Assembly: GCA_946623785.1 (NCBI GenBank)
Contig: CAMORM010000003.1
Location: 1-54,507 of the forward strand
Direction: 5' to 3'
DNA from: an uncultured Verrucomicrobiota bacterium
GTDB taxonomy: Bacteria; Verrucomicrobiota; Kiritimatiellia; RFP12; UBA1067
DNA: 54,507 nt
Under the pieces are notes generated by a model. The model was not told the origin of the DNA. It did no database searches and saw only the letters and a program-made list of their open reading frames with translations. The translations under genes were made by a program, and so were the position numbers. Within the stretch, counting starts at the first letter, position 1. Each line of letters begins with the position of its first letter. Positions 1 through 7,153 of this stretch are shown here, piece after piece.

Positions 1-109
1 CTCGGGGAACGGACAGCGGTTTCCGGAAGTCAGGAAGAGCCTCTGCCTGCTTTGACGCGCCGAGCGCAACCGCGCCTGCTGCGCCTGTTATGAAAGTCCT
101 GCGCTTCAC
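1..109 (-). CDS. Tat-signal protein, N-terminus only (runs off the window)
   Basis: Reading from a GTG at 109 toward base 1 gives a twin-arginine leader: K-R-R-T-F-I-T-G followed by an Ala/Gly-rich hydrophobic stretch and an A-E-A-type cleavage region. About 36 residues are visible. The GTG overlaps the TGA of the polyferredoxin gene (GTGA, 106-109), the same junction as between the two upstream genes, so this is very likely the third gene of one operon. A Tat leader means export of a folded, often cofactor-bearing protein, which fits the iron-sulfur proteins beside it. The mature domain lies outside the window, so its function cannot be stated. Confidence 0.65.
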   Translation of the reverse strand, partial: MKRRTFITGAAGAVALGASKQAEALPDFRKPLSVPR

Positions 110-939
110 AGCCTCACCGCGCCTTTCCTGCATGCGCCGATGCAGTTGAAGCACCTCACGCAGCGCGAATCGTCGATGGTTGCGTTCTTCACGTCTATGC
201 ATGCCGCCTTGCACACGTGAGCGCACGCGCCGCACTTCACGCACCTGGAGGCATCTATGGAAATCCTCATGAGCGGGCGCTTCGCGACGATGGACAGAAG
301 CGTTCCCACGGGGCACACGGCGTTGCAGAACCAGCGGCCCTTAATCGCCGCCAGCGCGGCAAGCGCCATGGCCGAGGCAGCCGCGACCCAGAACGAGAGG
401 AATCCAGCGACAACTACTTCGTCGCTCATCACCCAGTACTTCTCGTGGGCGTCGCACCAGGCGGCCAGGAGGTTGATCGCCCACTGGAGCGCGGGACGCA
501 CCAGGTTCGTCACGAACCGTCCGTACACGCTGTACGGCTCGACAAGCGCGGGCAACGCGAAGCACCCCGCGAACGCGGCCAGCACCGTCAGCGCGAAGAC
601 CCAGTAGCGCACGCGGTTCATCGGCGGGGAGAAGGGAATTCCCCTTTTCGTGAACAGCCTGCGGATGCGGAACCAGACGTCCTGGTAGACGCCCAGCGGG
701 CACAGCGTGGAGCAGTAGACGCGTCCCATAAGGGCGGTGACGGCAAGTATCGCCAGTACGACCGGCAGGTTGAGCGCGACAATGGCGGGCCACAACTGCC
801 ATGCTGCGGCGCAGACTGTCTGCGGCGCATCTTCGGCGCAGAGTGAAGCAGCGATCATCGGCGCAAGGAAAGCCGCGTTCACGAGCACGAAGCAACCCAA
901 CGCAAGGATGACGCGGAGCGGCTTGAAGAAACGCCTCAC
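106..939 (-). CDS. Membrane polyferredoxin (NapH/RdxA-like 4Fe-4S protein)
   Basis: Integral membrane electron-transfer protein of about 277 residues. It has several hydrophobic helices, two C-x3-C-P motifs (CSTLCP and CNAVCP) typical of the NapH/NosR/RdxA group, and at the C-terminus two ferredoxin motifs (CVKCGACAHVC and CVRCFNCIGAC) that should bind two [4Fe-4S] clusters. The start is placed at GTG 939, which overlaps the stop of the aldo/keto reductase gene (GTGA); an open frame continues upstream to 1053 but covers that gene's 3' end and gives an Arg-rich, non-membrane sequence. By family knowledge such proteins pass electrons between membrane carriers and exported redox enzymes. The exact partner is unknown; the Tat proteins on either side are the obvious candidates. 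Confidence 0.85.
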   Translation of the reverse strand: MRRFFKPLRVILALGCFVLVNAAFLAPMIAASLCAEDAPQTVCAAAWQLWPAIVALNLPVVLAILAVTALMGRVYCSTLCPLGVYQDVWFRIRRLFTKRGIPFSPPMNRVRYWVFALTVLAAFAGCFALPALVEPYSVYGRFVTNLVRPALQWAINLLAAWCDAHEKYWVMSDEVVVAGFLSFWVAAASAMALAALAAIKGRWFCNAVCPVGTLLSIVAKRPLMRISIDASRCVKCGACAHVCKAACIDVKNATIDDSRCVRCFNCIGACRKGAVRL

Positions 940-2270
940 CCGCGGCCGCCCTTCTTTACGCGATCGACAAGCGCAACGACGTTCTGAAGCTCCTCTACGA
1001 TCTTGACGCGCTGCGGGCACTTCTCGAGGCATGTGCCGCAGGACGTGCAGCACGAGGCGTCGGCGTGCGTCCCGAGCTTGTTCTTGTACATGACGAGGAA
1101 CTTCTTACGGTCAGCGGCCGACATCCCGCGACCGTCACCGTCCGGACCAAGCTTCCCCTCGATGCGCATCATGTTGACAAGCCCGAATATCTCGGGTATC
1201 TTCACCGAGTGCGGACACGGTATGCAGTATTCGCACCCGGTGCACGGAATTAGGTTCTTGCCCTGGTACTTCGCGCAGATGTCGAAGTAGGACTTCGTCT
1301 CCTCGTCGGTAAGCGGCTTCCAGTCTCGGAATGTGTTGATGTTGTCTATTACGTCCGACATCGAGCTCATCCCTGAAAGCGCGACGGTGACGTTCTTAAG
1401 CGACGTCACGAACCTGAACGCCCAGCCTGCGGGCGAAAGGCCGGGCTTGAGCTCCTCGAGCTTCTTGCGGGCACCCACGTTCACCTTCGCGAGGCGTCCG
1501 CCGTGGAGCGGCTCCATGACCATGACGGGAAGCCCCGCCTCGACGACCATCTCGTAGAACGTCCTGCCGTCGCCCTTCCAGTCGTCGGCGTTGAGCTGGA
1601 GCATCACGAACTCCCAGCCGATCTGGTCCTTGAGGTCGAGGAAGTGCCTGAGGTCGTCCTTGCCGCCGTGGAACGAGAAACCGAGGTGGCGGATCCTGCC
1701 CTTGTCGCGCTCGGACTTGAGGTAGTCGATGATCCCCAGGCCGAGATAGCCTCGCTTGAAGGCGCCCCAGTTTCCGATGGCGTGGCAGAGGTAGTTGTCG
1801 AAGTAGTCCGTTCGGCACGCCTTGAGCTGGGTCGCGAACGTCTCCTTTGCCTTTTCAAGCGACCTGCAGCCCGGGTTGCCGGGGAGCTTGTTTACGATGA
1901 AAAGGCTCTTGCGGTCGTACTTCTCAAGCACCTTGCCGGTGTAGTACTGCGACTTTCCGCCGATGTAGAACCAGGCGGTGTCGAAGTAGTTTACGCCGTG
2001 GCGATAGGCATAGTCGACGAGCTTGCCGGAAAGCTCCTCGTCGATATCCTTGCCCTTCATCGGCAGGCGCATCATGCCGAACCCAAGGCGCGAAAGCATG
2101 CGCCCTTTCTCGGCGGCGTACTCAACGCGAGCGATCTGGAACGGCGCCGGATCCGCAGCGTCCTCGGCAAGCAGGTCCAGGAGCATCATCCGGCGAGCCG
2201 CGGTAAGGCCGCAGGCAGCTGCGCCGCCGCGCAGGGCAAAGTCAAGCAAAGATCTTCTCGTAACCTCCAT
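936..2270 (-). CDS. Tat-exported aldo/keto reductase with C-terminal ferredoxin domain
   Basis: A 444-residue protein. Residues 1-30 form a Tat-type leader (T-R-R-S-L-L before a hydrophobic Ala/Gly stretch). Residues about 55-330 are an aldo/keto reductase barrel, recognisable from LGFGMMRLP near the start, the FDTAWFY segment with the conserved Asp and Tyr, and LGFSFHGG further on. The C-terminus holds two cysteine clusters, CTGCEYCIPCP and CTSCGTCLEKCP, a ferredoxin arrangement known from the oxidoreductase group often annotated as 4Fe-4S aldo/keto reductases. A strong ribosome site (AGGAGGTG) precedes ATG 2270, and a promoter lies at 2310-2338. The gene leads an operon with the polyferredoxin. 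The substrate is unknown. Confidence 0.85.
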   Translation of the reverse strand: MEVTRRSLLDFALRGGAAACGLTAARRMMLLDLLAEDAADPAPFQIARVEYAAEKGRMLSRLGFGMMRLPMKGKDIDEELSGKLVDYAYRHGVNYFDTAWFYIGGKSQYYTGKVLEKYDRKSLFIVNKLPGNPGCRSLEKAKETFATQLKACRTDYFDNYLCHAIGNWGAFKRGYLGLGIIDYLKSERDKGRIRHLGFSFHGGKDDLRHFLDLKDQIGWEFVMLQLNADDWKGDGRTFYEMVVEAGLPVMVMEPLHGGRLAKVNVGARKKLEELKPGLSPAGWAFRFVTSLKNVTVALSGMSSMSDVIDNINTFRDWKPLTDEETKSYFDICAKYQGKNLIPCTGCEYCIPCPHSVKIPEIFGLVNMMRIEGKLGPDGDGRGMSAADRKKFLVMYKNKLGTHADASCCTSCGTCLEKCPQRVKIVEELQNVVALVDRVKKGGRG

Positions 2271-2309
2271 GGCACACCTCCTGTCCCTCCGATGTTGTAA
2301 GACAGGGGA

Positions 2310-2338
2310 ATTGTACCATATCCAGCGCCTTCGGACAA
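2310..2338 (-). promoter_or_regulatory. Promoter of the aldo/keto reductase operon
   Basis: On the minus strand TTGTCC (2338-2333) and TACAAT (2315-2310) are separated by 17 bases. The -10 is preceded by TGG, the extended -10 pattern that recurs in this window. The predicted start lies about 35 bases before ATG 2270. Confidence 0.65.
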
Positions 2339-2354
2339 ACGGGAAAAGAAGCCG

Positions 2355-3866
2355 TCAGAACACGTCCTCGGTGCGGAGCTCGCCAGGTGATGGCTCGGCC
2401 TCCACTGCGCCGTCGGCCGACTCCTGGTCTTCGCGGAAGTCGCGGTCGCCGAACCTGGTGCCCTCGCGGCGGAAGTTCATGCGGACCTCGCCGGTTTCGC
2501 CGTTGCGGTGCTTTGCAACGTCCACAATCGCGAGGTTCTTCTTCTCGAACTCGGGATCGCTCTTCGTCATGCATGGACGGCGCAGGAGGAACACGACGTC
2601 CGCGTCCTGCTCGATCGCGCCGGAGTCACGAAGGTCAGAGAGCTTCGGCTGGGCGATCTTGTCGCCGCGCTGCTCGTTGGCGCGTGAGAGCTGCGAAAGC
2701 ACTATCACAGGTATCTTAAGTTCCTTCGCCATGCCCTTGATGTTGTTGGACACCTGGGAGACCTCGATCTGGCGGCCCTGCTTCTGGAACTCGCGGCAAC
2801 CGCAGAGCTGGAGGTAGTCGATCACGATGAGCTCGATTCCAAACTGCTTCTTCATGCGGCGCGCCCGCGCGCGCATGTCCATTACGTCGAGACCGCCGGT
2901 GTCGTCGATGTACAGAGGTGCCTGGCGCAGCTGGTCCGAGGCGACCGCAAGCCTTTCCGAGGCCTCGGCGCGCTCGCGCTTGTCCATTATCCCCTGCTGC
3001 ATCCGGAAGAAGTTAACGCCGGCCCTTCCGAGGACCATTCGCTTTGCGAGCGACTCCGTCGACATTTCTAGCGAGAAGACGAGCACCGGATGCTTCTTCC
3101 CGCCGTCCACGCGATTGGGCTGGCCGGCGATGTTCTGCCCCATTGCGCAGCACTCGGCGATGTTCATCGCCAGAGAGGTCTTGCCCACAGACGGACGCGC
3201 GGCGATTACTATCATTTCGCCGCCCTTGAGGCCCTGTATCTTCTTGTCGAGGTCGCGGAAACCGGTGGACAGGCCGTCTATCGCGTCCGCGCCGCGGTCG
3301 AAAGTCATCTCCAGCGACCTGAACGTGCGGTTGATCGCCTCGTTCCAGTCGAGGCGGGAACCTGCAGAGCCGCCCAGCGAGAGGAAGGACTTCTCTGCCT
3401 CGCCGAGGAGGATGTCGGCGTTCTCGCCTTCGGCTGCATAGCACTTGCGCTCGATCTCCGAGGCGCATTCGATGACCTTGCGAAGAAGGCTCTTCTGCCG
3501 GACGATGTCGATGTAGTACTCCGCATGGGCAGAGGTCGGCGTGTCGTCGAGGATGGACTGGATGTAGGCGACTCCTCCTGCAGCCTCGAGGCGGCCGGTC
3601 GAGCGCAGACGCTCGTCCAGCGTAACGCAGTCTACCGGCATTCCCGCAGAAGACAGCTCGGAAAGCGCCGAGAAGATTGTCTTGTTGCGCGGCGAATAGA
3701 ACGACTCCGCGGATATGCCCTTGGACAGGCATAGGTCCAGCACGCGGTTGTCCGCCTCTGCGGAAGCCGCGTCCAGCATTATGGATCCGAGCACTCCGCG
3801 CTCGGCGCTGAGATTGGAGGGTGGCGTTCTCGTCTGGAGGTCGCCGCTGTTCGTGTCGTTGGCCAT
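2355..3866 (-). CDS. dnaB: Replicative DNA helicase DnaB
   Basis: Hexameric helicase that unwinds DNA at the replication fork. The protein has 503 residues. The N-terminal DnaB domain spans residues about 17-120 (L-S-A-E-R-G-V-L-G-S-I-M opening). The RecA-like C-terminal domain has Walker A ARPSVGKTS at 223-231, Walker B LIVIDYLQL near 345, and the SQLSR segment. It is slightly longer than the usual 440-470 residues because of a short N-terminal tail and an acidic C-terminal tail; there is no intein. The gene stands alone. No ribosome site is visible: a TAGAAT -10 box ends only seven bases before the ATG, so the message may be leaderless, and four phased repeats sit just upstream. Confidence 0.95.
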   Translation of the reverse strand: MANDTNSGDLQTRTPPSNLSAERGVLGSIMLDAASAEADNRVLDLCLSKGISAESFYSPRNKTIFSALSELSSAGMPVDCVTLDERLRSTGRLEAAGGVAYIQSILDDTPTSAHAEYYIDIVRQKSLLRKVIECASEIERKCYAAEGENADILLGEAEKSFLSLGGSAGSRLDWNEAINRTFRSLEMTFDRGADAIDGLSTGFRDLDKKIQGLKGGEMIVIAARPSVGKTSLAMNIAECCAMGQNIAGQPNRVDGGKKHPVLVFSLEMSTESLAKRMVLGRAGVNFFRMQQGIMDKRERAEASERLAVASDQLRQAPLYIDDTGGLDVMDMRARARRMKKQFGIELIVIDYLQLCGCREFQKQGRQIEVSQVSNNIKGMAKELKIPVIVLSQLSRANEQRGDKIAQPKLSDLRDSGAIEQDADVVFLLRRPCMTKSDPEFEKKNLAIVDVAKHRNGETGEVRMNFRREGTRFGDRDFREDQESADGAVEAEPSPGELRTEDVF

Positions 3867-3872
3867 GGGAAT

Positions 3873-3878
3873 ATTCTA
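3873..3878 (-). promoter_or_regulatory. -10 element of dnaB
   Basis: TAGAAT on the minus strand, preceded by TTGG. No good -35 hexamer is found 16-18 bases upstream; the sequence there is GC-rich, and the phased 8-bp repeats begin a little further up (3910). The predicted start would fall at or next to ATG 3866. Confidence 0.5.
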
Positions 3879-3909
3879 CCAAATCCCCCGCCCAGTGACG
3901 CCCCGGCGA

Positions 3910-3949
3910 TGTCTACACATGTCGACAGGTTGTCTACATGTTGTCTACA
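3910..3949 (+). repeat. Four phased 8-bp repeats TGTC(T/G)ACA upstream of dnaB
   Basis: TGTCTACA occurs at 3910-3917, 3931-3938 and 3942-3949, and the variant TGTCGACA, a perfect palindrome, at 3920-3927. Starts are spaced 10, 11 and 11 bases apart, so all sites face the same side of the helix. Each unit is itself nearly palindromic (TGT-N2-ACA). The array lies between the terminator of the PotD-like gene and the dnaB -10 box, a position suited to an activator or other cooperative DNA-binding protein. Confidence 0.75.
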
Positions 3950-3960
3950 GCGTACGCACC

Positions 3961-3997
3961 GAAAGAAAAAACCGCCCGGCCCGAGGGGCCGGACGGT
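3961..3997 (-). terminator. Intrinsic terminator of the PotD-like gene
   Basis: On the minus strand, a 12-bp GC-rich stem (ACCGTCCGGCCC pairing with GGGCCGGGCGGT, one G-T pair) with a three-base loop is followed by a run of six T. It starts 23 bases after the stop codon at 4021. Confidence 0.9.
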
Positions 3998-4020
3998 TCT
4001 CGCCTTTGACATGAACAGGC

Positions 4021-5064
4021 CTACTTGCCGCCCTTGATGCGGTCCCAGGCCTTGATGTAGAGGTCGCGGACCTCGGGCTTGTCGGAGAGGTCCTTCAGCA
4101 TTTCCCCGTTGGCGAGCGTCTCCTGGTCGATAACGAGTATCTTCTTCATCGATTCGTCGAGCGCGGCGAGCGCAGGGGCCACGGGCATCGGCGCGAGGAC
4201 GGACTCCATGTTCGGCTTGGCGTTCTCGGGGTCGTAGAGGAAGTTGATGAACTTGTGGGCGAGCTCGGGATTGGGCGCGTCTGCCGCAATCACCATTTCG
4301 TCGAACGAAATAGAGAAGCCCTCCTTGGGAAGGGAGAAGCCGACGTCCTTGTTGTCGCACATGACCTGCGTGATATCGCTGGAATAGCCGTGCCCAACGA
4401 ACCACTCGCCGCCGTCGACAGCCGTCTTGTACTGCTCGTTGTCGAACTTGGCGATGTTCGCCTTCCACTTGAGGACGAGCTCGACGGCTTCGTCGATTTC
4501 CTTGGGGCTCTCGGTGTTGAGGGAGTAGCCGAGGCAGCGCAACGCTGCGCCGATGGTCTCGCGCATGTCGGCGAGAAGCGACATCCTGCCCTTCAGGGCG
4601 GCCGTCTCGTACACGTGCCAGCTGTCGACAGGTGCGGAGCCGACCTTGTCCTTGCGGTACGCTATGCCGGTGTAGGTGACCATGTAGGGCGCGCTGTAGG
4701 TGAAGGTCGGGTCGAGGATGCAACTTCCGAAGCTCTTGTCGAAGTTCTTCGCCACGTTGGGGATAAGGGTGTGGTCGAGCTTCTTGAGCATGTCGTTCTT
4801 GACCATCAGCGGAATCTGGTAGGAGCTCGGCATGATGATGTCGTAGCCGGTGGATCCCGCCTGGAGCTTGGCGTACATGGCTTCGTTGGAGTCGAACGTG
4901 TCAACCACGACCTCGCAGTCGTTTGCCTCCGCGAACTTTGCTATCACGTCCGGGTCGATGTAGTCGCTCCAGGTATATACGTGGAGCACCGGCTTGGACG
5001 GTCCGCACCCCGCGACGATGCCTGCCGCGACCGCGGCACCTGCCAGAAGCTTCATGCACTTCAT
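4021..5064 (-). CDS. Spermidine/putrescine-type substrate-binding lipoprotein (PotD-like)
   Basis: A 347-residue extracytoplasmic binding protein. The N-terminus is a lipoprotein signal with lipobox V-A-G-C, followed by the typical opening VLHVYTWSDYIDPDVIAKF of the PotD/PotF group. Start ATG 5064 is chosen because AAAGGA lies just upstream and the signal peptide begins there; the frame extends upstream to 5127 without a signal. Family proteins deliver polyamines or related cations to a PotABC ABC transporter, but no transporter gene is adjacent here. It has its own promoter (5131-5158) and terminator (3961-3997), so it is a single-gene unit. The ligand cannot be read from the sequence. Confidence 0.85.
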   Translation of the reverse strand: MKCMKLLAGAAVAAGIVAGCGPSKPVLHVYTWSDYIDPDVIAKFAEANDCEVVVDTFDSNEAMYAKLQAGSTGYDIIMPSSYQIPLMVKNDMLKKLDHTLIPNVAKNFDKSFGSCILDPTFTYSAPYMVTYTGIAYRKDKVGSAPVDSWHVYETAALKGRMSLLADMRETIGAALRCLGYSLNTESPKEIDEAVELVLKWKANIAKFDNEQYKTAVDGGEWFVGHGYSSDITQVMCDNKDVGFSLPKEGFSISFDEMVIAADAPNPELAHKFINFLYDPENAKPNMESVLAPMPVAPALAALDESMKKILVIDQETLANGEMLKDLSDKPEVRDLYIKAWDRIKGGK

Positions 5065-5130
5065 TCGAATAATTCCTTTCCGCTGGTTCTGATGTTTCCG
5101 CGCAGGCTCCGATAGGCCAGCGCGCATAAG

Positions 5131-5158
5131 ATTATACCATCCTAGATTCGCTTTACAA
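5131..5158 (-). promoter_or_regulatory. Promoter of the PotD-like gene
   Basis: TTGTAA (5158-5153), a 16-base spacer and TATAAT (5136-5131), with TGG before the -10 box. The predicted start lies about 60 bases before ATG 5064. The rest of the 270-base gap up to ddl (5159-5318) shows no other feature that I recognise. Confidence 0.65.
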
Positions 5159-5318
5159 CCACAAACAGCAAAAAACTTGCGAGGCGCGTGGAGCCGGTCC
5201 GCGATTGCCGATGGCGCGCGACGGGCCGCCGCGCGGACCGGGCGGACGCATCAAGTCTCAATTGGCCGGAATTCAGACGGAAAAACGCTATGCGTGCTTT
5301 ACTACTGACGGAGGTAAA

Positions 5319-5327
5319 TGGTATAAT
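5319..5327 (+). promoter_or_regulatory. Extended -10 promoter of ddl
   Basis: TGG-TATAAT at 5319-5327. Only a weak -35 (TTACTA, 5299-5304) is present. The -10 box ends seven bases before ATG 5335, so transcription should begin at or next to the start codon. A GGAGG at 5310-5314 is too far upstream to serve that ATG. Confidence 0.6.
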
Positions 5328-5334
5328 TGCCGAC

Positions 5335-6252
5335 ATGAATTTCAGGAAAATCGCAGTATTGATGGGAGGCGTCAGCAACGAGCGCGAAATCTCGCTCATA
5401 TCGGGCGCAAACGTTGTCGAAGCCCTGGCCCGCCTTGATGGCGTGGAGGTGACGCCGGTAAGGCTTGATGGGAACGCCCTTCCCGCGCTGCCGGAAGGCA
5501 CGGACGCGTGCTTCATCGCACTTCACGGCGGCTGGGGGGAGAACGGCGGCGTGCAGCGCGCGCTAGACGCGCTGAAGATTCCGTACACCGGTCCAGGAGC
5601 GGACGCGTGCGAGCTCGCGATGGACAAGATCGCAACGAAGAAGGTCCTCGAAAAGGCGGGCGTTCCAACTGCCGCATGGCGCGAGGTGCGGTGCGGAGAC
5701 AACTCCCCAAACACCCTCGGGTTCCCCGTTGTAGTGAAGGCCCCGCGCGACGGGTCGAGCGTCGGCGTGTACAAGTGCGGCAGCGAGGCCGAATACCGCG
5801 AGGCGCTCGCAAAGGCGTGGAAGATCGACTCGGACGCGTTCGGCGGAGCGGGCACGGCGATAGCGGAGGCGTTCGTTGACGGGCGCGAGGCAACGGTTGG
5901 GGTCCTAGGCGGAAAGGCGCTTCCCGCCATCGAAATAGTCGCGGCCGGCGGATGGTACGGCTACGAAGAGAAGTACAACTCGGAGGAGACGCGCTACCCG
6001 TTCATAAAGGGAGAGCCTGAGCTAGAGGCCGAGCTGGCGCGCGTGGCGATAGAAGCATACCGCGTCTGCGGATGCAGGGGCGTCACGCGCGTAGACTTCA
6101 GGATAGACCGCGAAGGTCGCCCGCTCGTGCTGGAGCTGAACACCTCGCCTGGGATGACAGGCCACTCCCTGGTCCCGAAGGCCGCCGCGGAGGCAGGCCT
6201 CGACTTCCCGCGGCTCTGCGCTGCGATACTAGACGAAGCCTCATTCGGCTGA
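5335..6252 (+). CDS. ddl: D-alanine--D-alanine ligase
   Basis: ATP-grasp enzyme that makes D-Ala-D-Ala for peptidoglycan precursors. The protein has 305 residues and opens KIAVLMGGVSNEREIS, the Ddl hallmark. Further motifs are ALHGGWGENGGVQ, the ATP-binding region PVVVKAPRDGSSVGV, and the C-terminal metal-binding segment LVLELNTSPGMTGHS. The start at 5335 matches the family N-terminus. An in-frame ATG at 5290 would add 15 residues, but it lies upstream of the -10 box. The gene heads the division cluster ddl-ftsQ-ftsA-ftsZ, and its stop overlaps a possible ftsQ start (TGATG at 6250). Confidence 0.95.
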   Translation: MNFRKIAVLMGGVSNEREISLISGANVVEALARLDGVEVTPVRLDGNALPALPEGTDACFIALHGGWGENGGVQRALDALKIPYTGPGADACELAMDKIATKKVLEKAGVPTAAWREVRCGDNSPNTLGFPVVVKAPRDGSSVGVYKCGSEAEYREALAKAWKIDSDAFGGAGTAIAEAFVDGREATVGVLGGKALPAIEIVAAGGWYGYEEKYNSEETRYPFIKGEPELEAELARVAIEAYRVCGCRGVTRVDFRIDREGRPLVLELNTSPGMTGHSLVPKAAAEAGLDFPRLCAAILDEASFG

Positions 6253-6281
6253 TGCGGGAACAAGACAACGGAATTCACGAC

Positions 6282-7151
6282 ATGTCGATATTCAGCAGAA
6301 AGAACAAGCCAAAGCAGAACAAGATGCTGAAGCCCATCTCCTCGAGGGGAGAGGACAACGGCAAGGGAATCGCGGACAAGCTGCTCGTGGCGCTGGCGCT
6401 AGTCTTCTGCGCCGGGATTGCGGCCGGGGCTGTCATCGCGTTCAAGACCCTCTCCGGCATCTGCCGCGAGCAATGCCGCGCCAACGGCCAGAACTGCATA
6501 ACCGTGACGAGCGGCAAGATGATCTCGCCGGAGCTCATCATAAGCAGGTTCGGCCTCACCAACGGCGTGAACCTCGCGGAGGTGCCGTTCGCCGAGATCA
6601 GGAGCCTGTTCCTCAAGAACGTGCCCCAGATCAAGGAAATCACCATCACGCGGCGCATGCCGGACAAAGTCCGCATCGAAGTCGTCGAGCGCGAGCCGGC
6701 CGTGCGCCTTTCGGGCGACGGACGAGTGGCCGACGCCGAAGGGGTCGTGTTCGAATACTACCGCGGAACGTCAATGCTGCCGCTCATCACCGACAACGAG
6801 GCCGCGTCCGACGCGATGCCGGGGAACAGGCTCTCGGGACACGCCGCCGCTGCGCTCAGGCTAATTCTCGCCGCCGCCTCGAAAAACGGCGACGCCCCGC
6901 CGTTGCGCATACTCTCCGTCGACGCGACCAAGACGGACTTCCTCCTCCTCACTCTTTCCGACTACCGCCAGGCGCTTTTCGCCTGGCCCAACATGGATGA
7001 CGATACGCCAACGGCTCGCGAGGCCATGAAGGAGCAGATCGCCGCGCTTTCGACCGCGATCGCGACGCAGATCGGGAACAGCGGGAAGATTTGGGACGCC
7101 ACCGTCCCCGGGCGGGCATTTTGCAAAATCCCAGAACTGGAGCAATACTAG
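6282..7151 (+). CDS. ftsQ: Cell division protein FtsQ (POTRA domain)
   Basis: Bitopic divisome protein of about 289 residues. There is a basic cytoplasmic N-terminus, one membrane helix near residues 31-53, then a POTRA-like domain (about 72-140) ending in the typical ITRRMPDKVRIEVVEREP strand. Sequence conservation is low, as is normal for FtsQ; its place between ddl and ftsA supports the call. Start ATG 6282 has GGAA eight bases upstream. An alternative ATG at 6252 overlaps the ddl stop as TGATG and would add ten residues; both are plausible. It ends three bases before ftsA begins. Confidence 0.85.
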   Translation: MSIFSRKNKPKQNKMLKPISSRGEDNGKGIADKLLVALALVFCAGIAAGAVIAFKTLSGICREQCRANGQNCITVTSGKMISPELIISRFGLTNGVNLAEVPFAEIRSLFLKNVPQIKEITITRRMPDKVRIEVVEREPAVRLSGDGRVADAEGVVFEYYRGTSMLPLITDNEAASDAMPGNRLSGHAAAALRLILAAASKNGDAPPLRILSVDATKTDFLLLTLSDYRQALFAWPNMDDDTPTAREAMKEQIAALSTAIATQIGNSGKIWDATVPGRAFCKIPELEQY

Positions 7152-7153
7152 AG

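Noticed and set aside
3910..3949. Replication origin with DnaA boxes beside dnaB
   Set aside because: The repeats TGTCTACA do not match TTATCCACA, and no dnaA, dnaN or AT-rich unwinding region is nearby.
5290..5334. Longer ddl start at ATG 5290
   Set aside because: It would lie upstream of the TATAAT box, and the extra residues do not resemble Ddl N-termini.
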